Shown: one piece after another, positions 8,018-15,120 of the stretch
Position numbering within the stretch: position 1 is the first letter of the stretch
How the letters are laid out: every line of letters begins with the position of its first letter
Assembly (NCBI RefSeq): GCF_003946305.1
Contig: NZ_RHNS01000002.1
Span: 62,001 to 126,000, forward strand
DNA length: 64,000 nucleotides
Direction of reading: 5' to 3'
DNA from: Lacticaseibacillus porcinae
GTDB taxonomy: Bacteria > Bacillota > Bacilli > Lactobacillales > Lactobacillaceae
The notes under the pieces: model-generated
Databases searched by the model: none
What the model was told of the DNA's origin: nothing
Seen by the model: only the letters and a program-made list of their open reading frames with translations
Translations under genes and position numbers: made by a program

Positions 8018-10013
8018 TCTCCATCGACATCGCGGCATGAATCAACTGTTCGCGATCGTGCTAGGTATTTTAGTGGCGATGATGTACGCCATCGCCGCGT
8101 TGATCGAAGCGCAACCATTGTTGAATCAAATCGGCAAAGGCAGCCAAATGACCAGTATTTTCCCTGCAGCGCTAGTCGTGGTGTTAGTAGTGATGATGCT
8201 GTTTTCCGTGATGTTCATGGTGTATCTCAACGGGTTGCTGATTGCCAGACGTGAACGCGAATTTCAATTATATCGCCGCTTAGGGATGCCGCAGTGGCGT
8301 TTAAATTCTAGTTTGATCGGGGAAACCTTGATTTCCGGTGGCGTTGGCCTGATCGGTGGGTTGCTCGGGGGGATCGTGATTTCAAAACTATTGGCAATGG
8401 TGTTGTTGCGTTTAGTTGACAGTAGCCAGTCCGTCGGCTTACTGGTCAGCCCAGTGGCAATTGCCGAAGTCGCCGGTGTGGTCTTAGTGTTGCTGTTGGC
8501 GCTAGGAGGATTACGTGCGATCAGTGCCAGTGGCCGTGACGTGATGATCAAAGCAGAAGCTTCCCCTGAAAAAGCAGTTGTCCAACCGATTACTGCAAAA
8601 TTGGTGATCGGCGCGATCGGTGGTATCGGTTTATTGGGGTGGGCCACCTGGGTATTAGCGGCATTATTTTTCTGGACGACACAGTTTGTGCAGTGGTTTG
8701 GTGGCAACGCCGGCTTAGGGTTGCTGTTTGTCAGTTGGGGAATTGCTGAAGTGATCGGCGTTTACTTGGTGTATGCCTGCACCTTGCCATTGATCATTGC
8801 CATGCATTTGAAACAACAACCTCACCTGACCGCTAAACACTACTTATGGTTGGTGGCGATGTACAAGCGGTTGCGGGTCAATACCCAATCATTGTGGTTG
8901 ACGACTTGGTTGACCACGGTGACGTTAGTGATGTTAGGCAGTGCGGCAATGCTTTATCAATTTGGACAAGCAGTGGTCGTCCAAGACGTGGCGCAATCGA
9001 TTTTAACCACGAAAGCCGGTATGCCAACAGTGAAAAAGCAGATTCAAGTTGGCGATGTGGCGCATACTTGGGAGTTGCCGACAAAGCTCGCTGCAGGTCG
9101 TGTGCAGTTGCGGATGCGCAATCACTCTGATAAACAAGAAAATTCACTGTATCAAGTGATTGCTTTACGTGATTATCAACGAATCCGTCGCCATCAACGT
9201 GATTTACCAAAAGTCACGCTCCATTCTCATCAAACAGTGATGATCACTATCGGTCAAACCTATTATCAAACCAAAGGCATCGGCGGCTGGGACAATGCTG
9301 GGCGTCAGTTGACTTTGTCGCGGACTGGCGAGCAATTGACCCTTAAAACCATCACCAATGTTTTTCCGTTAGGTGGCGCCGGGTACTTTGATCGAGCGTT
9401 GGTGGTGTCCAATCACGTGTATGACCACTTGCAAGCGCCAGTTGATCAATTAACTGGCATCAAGTTGAAGCCGACTGCTCGCAAGCGCGTGGAATCAGCG
9501 TTGCTCAACACCAATACCGTCGATTATGTGGCTTATGATCACGCCACATTAGCAGGTCAAAAGCCGATCAAACACTTCAAACATGCCACTGACACGACCA
9601 TTGATCGCGATGGCATTTCGTTGAGGCGTCCGGCCTTGCATCAAATGCGCGTCGTGTTTGGGTTTTTATTATTCACCATGACCTTGTTAGGGGTGGTGTT
9701 TATGGTGGCGACTGCAAGCATTTTACTGTTGAAGCAGCTGGTATCTGCTCATCATGCGCGACACACCAAAGTGACGTTGCGACGTTTGGGGATGCCAGCA
9801 AAAGACCTCGCCGATTTACAAGTTGCGCAGGTGGTATCGGTATTTGGGTTGCCACTTGTATTAGGGAGTTTTAATGCAATTCTTGGGATCCGGGTATTGC
9901 AAATGGCGCTAGATGGCTCGCCGAGCTCTTCGGTGATCATTGCTTTTGGCGCCTATACCTTAGTGTATGTCGGCTTTGCGTCGATCACGGCGATGCGACT
10001 AAATCAAATGTAA
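7995..10013 (+). CDS. ABC transporter permease with FtsX domains, BceB type
   Basis: The protein is 672 residues, in the range of BceB permeases. Hydrophobic segments group as one N-terminal helix, a cluster of helices to about residue 310, a hydrophilic region of roughly 200 residues (about 340-535) that would face outside, then a C-terminal FtsX domain. The external domain is the usual place for peptide recognition. ATG 7995 is preceded by GGAGGGCGG and lies inside the end of the ATPase gene. The whole four-gene module is self-contained. Confidence 0.9.
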   Translation: MWQQIRTDLHRHRGMNQLFAIVLGILVAMMYAIAALIEAQPLLNQIGKGSQMTSIFPAALVVVLVVMMLFSVMFMVYLNGLLIARREREFQLYRRLGMPQWRLNSSLIGETLISGGVGLIGGLLGGIVISKLLAMVLLRLVDSSQSVGLLVSPVAIAEVAGVVLVLLLALGGLRAISASGRDVMIKAEASPEKAVVQPITAKLVIGAIGGIGLLGWATWVLAALFFWTTQFVQWFGGNAGLGLLFVSWGIAEVIGVYLVYACTLPLIIAMHLKQQPHLTAKHYLWLVAMYKRLRVNTQSLWLTTWLTTVTLVMLGSAAMLYQFGQAVVVQDVAQSILTTKAGMPTVKKQIQVGDVAHTWELPTKLAAGRVQLRMRNHSDKQENSLYQVIALRDYQRIRRHQRDLPKVTLHSHQTVMITIGQTYYQTKGIGGWDNAGRQLTLSRTGEQLTLKTITNVFPLGGAGYFDRALVVSNHVYDHLQAPVDQLTGIKLKPTARKRVESALLNTNTVDYVAYDHATLAGQKPIKHFKHATDTTIDRDGISLRRPALHQMRVVFGFLLFTMTLLGVVFMVATASILLLKQLVSAHHARHTKVTLRRLGMPAKDLADLQVAQVVSVFGLPLVLGSFNAILGIRVLQMALDGSPSSSVIIAFGAYTLVYVGFASITAMRLNQM

Positions 10014-10056
10014 AAAAACTGCGAGTCACTTTTAGAAAATGTGACTCGCAGTTTTA
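10012..10056. terminator. Bidirectional terminator between convergent genes
   Basis: AAAACTGCGAGTCAC pairs perfectly with GTGACTCGCAGTTTT (15 bp). It sits between the permease and the convergent ABM-like gene. Confidence 0.92.
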
Positions 10057-10058
10057 GA

Positions 10059-10580
10059 TTATTCATCTTTGTCATCATCGTCAGCGTCTGGCGAGATGAT
10101 TTGATAGTTCGCATCATGATAACCTTGCCCTTTGGCGGCGCGCTCAACAAACTTATTAACCGGCTGCCACAGCGGTGTTGACTTGGAAGCAAACACATCT
10201 AATGTGCGTTCCCATTGACTCAGCACCAAATAATCGCGCGCTTTGGCGTCTTTGACAAATAGTCCTAAGGCTAAGTTACCTTGCAATTGGTCACGTTGCT
10301 TGAGCAACTTCTTGAACTGATCGATAAACACTGGCGCTTCATCTTCAGTTAAATGGTAATATGCCAGCTGCAAGTAGCCGCGGTTTTCGATGGTGCCGCC
10401 CATAGCCAAGGTGTCATAAGCCATCGGTGCGACGAAAGGCACCTTTGCTTCAACATCTAAAACCCCGTAATTAGCGCCTTTTGCTAAAGGTTTCATGAAT
10501 AATAATGGCGTTTGATATTCCTTGAAAAAGCGTTTTAAAAAGCGCTTAGAACCTAAAACAATCTGTAACCGTTGTGTCAT
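10059..10580 (-). CDS. ABM/HmoB-like monooxygenase-fold protein
   Basis: This is a 173-residue soluble protein. The C-terminal half, with YLVLSQWERTLDVFASK and a preceding helix-rich segment, resembles the antibiotic-biosynthesis-monooxygenase (ABM) fold seen in small haem-degrading enzymes such as HmoB. The assignment is tentative because no haem ligand can be named from sequence. It ends in an acidic tail (DADDDDKDE). The start is fixed by GGAGGTGG before ATG 10580. A cre-like sequence lies just upstream, which suggests catabolite control. Confidence 0.6.
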   Translation of the reverse strand: MTQRLQIVLGSKRFLKRFFKEYQTPLLFMKPLAKGANYGVLDVEAKVPFVAPMAYDTLAMGGTIENRGYLQLAYYHLTEDEAPVFIDQFKKLLKQRDQLQGNLALGLFVKDAKARDYLVLSQWERTLDVFASKSTPLWQPVNKFVERAAKGQGYHDANYQIISPDADDDDKDE

Positions 10581-10592
10581 TGTCCCACCTCC

Positions 10593-10606
10593 AGTTCTAT
10601 TATAAC
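10593..10606 (-). promoter_or_regulatory. Candidate cre site upstream of the ABM-like gene
   Basis: On the minus strand TGTAAACGTTATAA matches the CcpA consensus TGWAANCGNTNWCA at 13 of 14 positions. It lies 13 bp before the start codon, a position suited to repression. Confidence 0.45.
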
Positions 10607-10705
10607 GTTTACAAAGCGGAAACGCTTGGGTTCTCACAAGGTTTTAATATTGGTCAAGTTCACGGTCATGTTGTATCCTGAAACTATCACGAAAGGATGA
10701 AGATA

Positions 10706-11443
10706 ATGAAACTAACGATCCTAGGCTATTTAGGCGGTTATCCCGATCACGGCATTGGGACTAGTGCCTATTTGGTGCAAAGCGGAGACTTTAATTTGTT
10801 GATGGATGCCGGTAGCGGGGCGTTACTGGCGCTGGAAAAGGTGCTGGATCCCAATTTATTGGATGCTGTATTGTTGACGCATTATCATCATGATCACGTT
10901 GCGGACTTTGGCGTGTTGCAGTATTACTATCAACTACATTCAGGTGACAAAAAGCATTTGCCACTGCCAGTATATGGCCACACCAAAGATCCTTTGAACT
11001 TTGCTGCGTTGACTTTTGGTGAGTTCACGAAAGGTTACGGTTACACCCAAGACACGACTTTGGATCTAGGGCCATTCACATTGACCTTCTTAGAAACTGA
11101 ACATCCGGTTCCTGCATTTGCAGTGCGCATTCTTGAAAAAGCCACTGGCAAAGTCTTAGTGAACACTTCAGATACGCGAGCATTTGCCGGACTGGCACCA
11201 TTTGCTCAAGACGCTGATCTGTTGTTGGCAGACACCAATTTTTTGGCAGACAAACCAGCACCGCGTTGGCATTTAACGGCACCACAAGCAGGTGAATTAG
11301 CCGCAGCCGCCCAGGTGAAACAGCTCGTGTTGACTCACTTACCCCAAGAGTTATCGTTAACTTTATTGAAGCAACAAGCACAAGCGACTGCTGGTGAGAT
11401 CCCAGTGACGTTAGCTTCAGAACAGCAGCTCTTTAATATCTAA
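10706..11443 (+). CDS. Metallo-beta-lactamase-fold hydrolase
   Basis: The 245-residue protein carries the metal-binding motif HxHxDH as HYHHDH at residues 59-64, with a second Asp in ADTNF and a late His in THLP. This is the RNase Z/ElaC-like branch of the superfamily. Proteins of this size without an exosite are usually annotated as general hydrolases, so no substrate can be given. GAAAGG nine bases before ATG 10706 favours that start over ATG 10697. It stands alone and ends at a terminator. Confidence 0.85.
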   Translation: MKLTILGYLGGYPDHGIGTSAYLVQSGDFNLLMDAGSGALLALEKVLDPNLLDAVLLTHYHHDHVADFGVLQYYYQLHSGDKKHLPLPVYGHTKDPLNFAALTFGEFTKGYGYTQDTTLDLGPFTLTFLETEHPVPAFAVRILEKATGKVLVNTSDTRAFAGLAPFAQDADLLLADTNFLADKPAPRWHLTAPQAGELAAAAQVKQLVLTHLPQELSLTLLKQQAQATAGEIPVTLASEQQLFNI

Positions 11444-11466
11444 TAGTTATAAAATTAATTCTTAAT

Positions 11467-11506
11467 AATACGTCGGATGACAAGAGGCCGACGTATTTTT
11501 ATTTTA
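11467..11506 (+). terminator. Terminator after the metallo-hydrolase gene
   Basis: AATACGTCGG pairs with CCGACGTATT (10 bp) and is followed by a T-rich run. Confidence 0.88.
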
Positions 11507-11609
11507 TTAACACGCAATAGGCCGCGATATGGTATGTATGTGCAAAAACACACAGTTACATTATTTTTACATTAGTTCATTTTTATGAATGAAAAGTTTT
11601 TAGAAATGA

Positions 11610-11639
11610 TTGTTTTTTCGATACCACTTCGCATATAAT
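11610..11639 (+). promoter_or_regulatory. Promoter of the spx-like gene
   Basis: TTGTTT and TATAAT are separated by 18 bp inside an unusually AT-rich intergenic stretch, 44 bp before the start codon. Confidence 0.55.
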
Positions 11640-11682
11640 TATGTATATAGAAACCGCATTCAAACCTTAAGGAGTGATACTT

Positions 11683-12084
11683 ATGGCGGTCATTTTGTAC
11701 TCAACGACAGGTTGTACCTCCAGCCGCAAAGCACGCGCTTGGCTAGAAGATAACCATATTCCATTCACTGAACGCAACTTAGACATTGATCGTATCTCTC
11801 GCGCTGAAGTGCAGCATTTGTTGGTTTTGTCAGAACGTGGCTTTGATGATATTTTGTCGATTCGCTCTAAAGCATACTTGCGCTTAGGGATCGCCACTGA
11901 TGAATTGACCACGGCGCAAATGATCAACTTGATCATTCGTGAACCTCATTTGTTGCGTCGACCGATCATTGTCGACGAACGTCGTGTCCAAATCGGGTTT
12001 CATCCTGATGAAATTCGCCGCTTTTTGCCGCGGGATGTTCGCGCAATGGCGTTACAACAAGCGCAATTGCTTGCAGGATTTTAG
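11683..12084 (+). CDS. Spx/ArsC-family transcriptional regulator
   Basis: Spx proteins bind the RNA polymerase alpha C-terminal domain and redirect transcription during thiol stress. This protein is 133 residues, the normal length, and aligns through LYSTTGCTSSRKA, then the conserved LSIRSKAYLRLG and RRPIIVDERRVQIGF. The redox switch of B. subtilis Spx is CxxC. Here residues 11-14 read CTSS, so only the first Cys is present. The start at 11683 is set by AAGGAGTG. It is followed by mecA, whose product delivers proteins to ClpCP. Confidence 0.85.
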   Translation: MAVILYSTTGCTSSRKARAWLEDNHIPFTERNLDIDRISRAEVQHLLVLSERGFDDILSIRSKAYLRLGIATDELTTAQMINLIIREPHLLRRPIIVDERRVQIGFHPDEIRRFLPRDVRAMALQQAQLLAGF

Positions 12085-12119
12085 GGAGGTGAGAGTCATT
12101 ATCAATACTGGACCCAGTG

Positions 12120-12147
12120 GCCGAGCACTTGTGCACTCGGCTATTTT
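12120..12147 (+). terminator. Terminator after the spx-like gene
   Basis: GCCGAG pairs with CTCGGC around a small inner CAC/GTG helix, followed by ATTTTTG. Confidence 0.75.
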
Positions 12148-12200
12148 TGTTGACTGCGTTGCGTGACGGTGAGGCGAATTTTTTTGCATTAAGAAACTGA

Positions 12201-12228
12201 TTGCTGTACACTGGCGTAATGTTATAAT
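12201..12228 (+). promoter_or_regulatory. Promoter of mecA
   Basis: TTGCTG and TATAAT are separated by 16 bp, 46 bp before the mecA ATG. Confidence 0.6.
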
Positions 12229-12274
12229 GTCAGTAGTTGACGAAGTGATTCGTCTGAAGTGAGGTGCAGCAATC

Positions 12275-12946
12275 ATGAAAATGGAACGCATCGACGATAA
12301 CACGATCCGCGTTTTGTTAGGGAATGACGACTTGGCACAACGCGGCATCACCGTGTTGGACTTGCTCGGCAACCATGACCAAATTGAAAGTTTCTTCTAT
12401 AGTATCTTGGATGAAGTGGATGTTGATCACAGCTTCTCCAGCAACGCGGCGGTGACGTTTCAAGTCATGCCGAGCCAAGCCGGCTTGGAATTGTTGATCA
12501 GCAAAAACGTCGGTGATCAAGAATCAGATGATCCAGACGGACTAGACGATCCCCAAGATGTCCCAGACTTCATTCGCCGGCAGTTGATGGCCACCGATAC
12601 GCCTGATGACAAAGCCGCAGTCGATGAAGGGAGCTTTATTGACGCAGATGGGACGAAGCTTCACGAAACCGTGTTAAAGCTCGCCAGCTTTGAAGATCTC
12701 ATCAGCATGGCTAAGATCTTGCGGTTAGAAGGGGCATCAAGTGATTTGTATCAATATCAAGGCGACTATTATTTGGTGTTGACCTTCTATCACAATCAAA
12801 TTTCTGATCAAGAAATGCGCGACCAGCTGGCAGTGGCGATGGAATATGGTGACAAGGCTTCGGTTTCGTCAGCTAAGCTTTCGGAATACGGCAACCACAT
12901 CATGGCCACCAGTGCCTTAGAAACTGCGCGTTACTATTTCAAATAA
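12275..12946 (+). CDS. mecA: Adaptor protein MecA
   Basis: MecA hands substrates to the ClpC/ClpP protease. In B. subtilis it holds the competence factor ComK. The 223-residue length fits. The N-terminal segment MERIDDNTIRVLL is the substrate-binding domain, the middle is acidic and low in complexity (about residues 80-120), and the C-terminal half (from about residue 125) is the ClpC-binding domain. The start is preceded by GAGGTG. The gene has its own promoter and terminator. Confidence 0.94.
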   Translation: MKMERIDDNTIRVLLGNDDLAQRGITVLDLLGNHDQIESFFYSILDEVDVDHSFSSNAAVTFQVMPSQAGLELLISKNVGDQESDDPDGLDDPQDVPDFIRRQLMATDTPDDKAAVDEGSFIDADGTKLHETVLKLASFEDLISMAKILRLEGASSDLYQYQGDYYLVLTFYHNQISDQEMRDQLAVAMEYGDKASVSSAKLSEYGNHIMATSALETARYYFK

Positions 12947-12960
12947 AATCATCAGTGAAC

Positions 12961-12986
12961 GGCAAGCTTTGCAGCTTGTCATTTTT
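12961..12986 (+). terminator. Terminator after mecA
   Basis: GGCAAGCT pairs with AGCTTGTC (one G-U) and is followed by ATTTTTG. Confidence 0.8.
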
Positions 12987-12994
12987 GTTTGCGG

Positions 12995-13025
12995 CAAAAA
13001 AAAAAACAGGCATTTGCCTGCTTGG
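12995..13025 (-). terminator. Terminator after pyrD
   Basis: On the minus strand, GCAGGC-AAAT-GCCTG is followed by a run of twelve T residues. Confidence 0.8.
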
Positions 13026-13031
13026 GAAAAC

Positions 13032-13973
13032 TTATTGAATGGTTTGCAGTTGACCGCGGAAGTCTGAAAGCTTGGTGTAACCTTTTTCAGTCATCACAGC
13101 TTCCAGTTCGCGATTTAAGCGATCAAAGCAGGCGATGCCTTCAACTTGCAATACTGTGCCAAGTTGCACCATGTCTGCACCACAAAGAATCAAATCATAC
13201 ACGTCACGGCCAGTCGTGACGCCACCAGTGCCGATAATGGCAATGTCGTCGCGCAGTCGTTGACGAAAGGCGCGGACGTTGGCTAAAGCGATCGGCTTGG
13301 CATAAGCGCCACCGATGCCACCAAAGCCGCCTTTTGGTCGGATCAACGCGGTATCTGTAGCGGGGTCGATCATTAAGCCGTTCCCTAAAGAATTGATCGA
13401 GTTGATGAAGGTCAATGGGAAGCGATTCAACAACGTCGCCATTTGGTCGAATTGGGCCAGATCAAAAAATGGTGGGAGCTTGACGCCAGCAGGTTTTTTG
13501 AAAATGTGGAACAAGTCAGTGAGGATCTGTTCCGTGGTTTCAAAGTCATAGGCGATTTGCGGTTTGCCTGGAACGTTTGGGCAAGAGAGATTGAATTCCG
13601 TTAAGCCGTTGAAGTCGCTAGCTTGAATTTTTTCAGCAAGCAAGGTGTAATCTGCCGGACTCATGCCAGATACCGAAATAAAAATCGGATGATCGGGGTG
13701 CTCGCTTTGAAAGGCTAACGCATAGTCGAGGTAATAATCGATCCCGTTGTTCGGCAACCCCATTGAGTTGATGCTGCCGAGTTCTAGTTGGTGGTAGCGC
13801 GGTTCAGGATTGCCGACGCGGGGTTGTGGGGTACCAGATTTGGTGACGAAGCTGCCAGCAGGGCTAGCGTAAAGTTCATCTAGTTCTTGGGTGGTCATAC
13901 AATGGACTCCACTGGCGTTCATTAACACATTATCGAAGTGAAAATTCTGGATCGAAGTTGCTAAACTCGTCAA
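13032..13973 (-). CDS. pyrD: Dihydroorotate dehydrogenase, class 1A (fumarate-dependent)
   Basis: This enzyme oxidises dihydroorotate to orotate in pyrimidine synthesis. The class 1A form is cytosolic, carries FMN and passes electrons to fumarate, as in Lactococcus PyrDA. Diagnostic motifs are [36 protein letters not shown] and [12 protein letters not shown], which carries the class 1 catalytic Cys near residue 128. The length (313) is typical. The likely start is TTG 13973, eight bases after AAGGAG. GTG 13982 overlaps that site. It stands apart from other pyr genes. Confidence 0.93.
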   Translation of the reverse strand: MTSLATSIQNFHFDNVLMNASGVHCMTTQELDELYASPAGSFVTKSGTPQPRVGNPEPRYHQLELGSINSMGLPNNGIDYYLDYALAFQSEHPDHPIFISVSGMSPADYTLLAEKIQASDFNGLTEFNLSCPNVPGKPQIAYDFETTEQILTDLFHIFKKPAGVKLPPFFDLAQFDQMATLLNRFPLTFINSINSLGNGLMIDPATDTALIRPKGGFGGIGGAYAKPIALANVRAFRQRLRDDIAIIGTGGVTTGRDVYDLILCGADMVQLGTVLQVEGIACFDRLNRELEAVMTEKGYTKLSDFRGQLQTIQ

Positions 13974-14002
13974 TGCGGACACTCCTTTGATTGTTTGCGT
14001 CC

Positions 14003-14021
14003 ATTTGACCTGCTGTCAAAT
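14003..14021 (-). promoter_or_regulatory. Small dyad in the pyrD leader
   Basis: ATTTGAC, five bases, then GTCAAAT is a perfect seven-bp inverted repeat 30-48 bp before the pyrD start. It could be an operator or a leader hairpin. Nothing ties it to a known regulator. Confidence 0.35.
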
Positions 14022-14080
14022 GTAGACCTTGGCCAATATTAAACCATATCTTGACGGATTTGACTAGTAATTTGCGGATT

Positions 14081-14113
14081 AAAAAAGCCGTCACATCTCA
14101 AATGTTCGGCTTC
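14081..14113 (-). terminator. Terminator after the HicB-like gene
   Basis: On the minus strand, AAGCCG and ACAT pair with ATGT and CGGCTT, followed by six T residues. Confidence 0.75.
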
Positions 14114-14122
14114 TCTCTCATA

Positions 14123-14521
14123 TTACGAATTAGCGGCTTCCCGCGCTTTGTTTTGGTGATGCACTAATTTGGCCAATTGACTGGCTTTGCGGCGAATTTC
14201 TGCTGGTGGAGCTTGTGGTAAGGTAAAGTGGGTGACCATTTTATGGGGATCAAAGTCAGGGGTGACGCTGATCAACGAATAAAACACATTGTCTTCTTTA
14301 GCAGCAGGTAATGTCGCGTGGTTATAGGCAGTCAACGCGGCTTCATCTTTAGGCAAGTGACTTAAAAAGTCGGCCAGCACGCGATAGGAGTAGTACACGG
14401 CTTCTTCGTAGGTCGCACCGACGGCTTGAGCTTGCGGGATATTTACAAAACTGATTTCGTAGCCATGCGCAGTTTCTTCATTGCGCGCGGCAAAATAATA
14501 ACGTCGGGTTTTGTCTGCCAT
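14123..14521 (-). CDS. Solitary HicB-like protein
   Basis: Residues about 8-55 (YYFAARNEETAHGYEISF, then VGATYEEAVYYSYRVLADFL) look like the HicB partial RNase H fold, in which a short beta sheet precedes a GxTxEEA helix. HicB is normally the antitoxin of HicA. No HicA-like mRNA interferase lies on either side, and I see no C-terminal DNA-binding domain, only a Lys/Arg/Ala-rich helix. The role is unknown. ATG 14521 is eight bases from AAGGAG. It is monocistronic. Confidence 0.6.
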   Translation of the reverse strand: MADKTRRYYFAARNEETAHGYEISFVNIPQAQAVGATYEEAVYYSYRVLADFLSHLPKDEAALTAYNHATLPAAKEDNVFYSLISVTPDFDPHKMVTHFTLPQAPPAEIRRKASQLAKLVHHQNKAREAANS

Positions 14522-14582
14522 GATCATCGCTCCTTTTTATCGCTTAGCTTTTGGCATAGCGAAATGATTGTTCTTGCATACT

Positions 14583-14610
14583 ATTATAGCACGGTTAAAA
14601 TTATGAGCAA
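14583..14610 (-). promoter_or_regulatory. Promoter of the HicB-like gene
   Basis: On the minus strand TTGCTC and an extended TGCTATAAT are separated by 16 bp, about 60 bp before the start codon. Confidence 0.65.
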
Positions 14611-14769
14611 GTATATGAGTAAATTTTAATATTCACAGGAATTCTATGTTTTTAATGCAGGTGTCTATGACAGGGAAACACGGGGTGGCGACTGATTTAA
14701 AGTCCCAACACTTTCCGATGGATAGCAACTGCATGTTTTTTCAAATCAGCGAATTTGTGAAATTTCCCC

Positions 14770-14798
14770 TTGTCAAACTCTTGGGTGCTTGCTATACT
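14770..14798 (+). promoter_or_regulatory. Promoter of tRNA-Gly
   Basis: TTGTCA and TATACT are exactly 17 bp apart, with the tRNA beginning 13 bp after the -10. Confidence 0.8.
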
Positions 14799-14811
14799 AA
14801 TAAACGTTGTT

Positions 14812-14882
14812 GCGGTTGTAGTTTAGTGGTAAAACTCCAGCTTCCCAAGCTGGCGTCGCGAGTTCGATTCTCGTCAACCGCT
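14812..14882 (+). tRNA. tRNA-Gly (anticodon CCC)
   Basis: A full cloverleaf can be drawn. The acceptor arm is GCGGTTG with CAACCGC, the anticodon stem CCAGC with GCTGG closes the loop TTCCCAA (anticodon CCC, for GGG codons), and the T loop contains TTCGATT. The sequence after the discriminator is GCA rather than CCA, so the CCA tail must be added by the nucleotidyltransferase. It has its own promoter and terminator. Confidence 0.95.
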
Positions 14883-14886
14883 GCAG

Positions 14887-14918
14887 AACTGACGCGAGCA
14901 TCGCGTCAGTTTTTTAAT
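14887..14918 (+). terminator. Terminator after tRNA-Gly
   Basis: AACTGACGCGA pairs perfectly with TCGCGTCAGTT around a GCA loop, followed by a T-run. It lies between the tRNA and the argS T-box leader. Confidence 0.88.
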
Positions 14919-14924
14919 TTATCA

Positions 14925-15105
14925 GGAAGAGTTGGTCGATACCGGTTCAGTGAGGCTGCGGGTGGTGTGAGCAGTGACGGTCGATCAAGGCGCACCTGGG
15001 TGAACAGTTCAATATCGAGTGGACAATTTGTCAATGAGAGTGGTACCGCGGGGAAACTCGTCTCTTGCAGAATTATTTTTGCAACGAGACGAGTTTTTTC
15101 GTATT
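14925..15105 (+). ncRNA. T-box leader of argS
   Basis: The conserved T-box TGGTACCGCG is at 15041-15050. The terminator follows: AAACTCGTCTC (15054-15064) pairs with GAGACGAGTTT (15086-15096) before TTTTTTC. A candidate base of stem I is TTGGTCGAT (14932-14940) with TCGATCAA (14981-14988), which gives a short stem I. Arg codons near its 3' side are CGG at 14978 and CGC at 14991. I cannot say which is the specifier. Uncharged tRNA-Arg should stabilise the antiterminator and allow argS transcription. No separate promoter is evident after the tRNA terminator. Confidence 0.88.
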
Positions 15106-15120
15106 CAAGGAGGAAAAATC

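Noticed and set aside
12089-12166. Small frame starting GTG inside AGGGAGGTG after the spx-like gene (MRVIINTGPSGRAL...)
   Set aside because: The GTG is part of the only ribosome binding site, leaving no spacing, and the frame crosses the terminator stem at 12120-12147.
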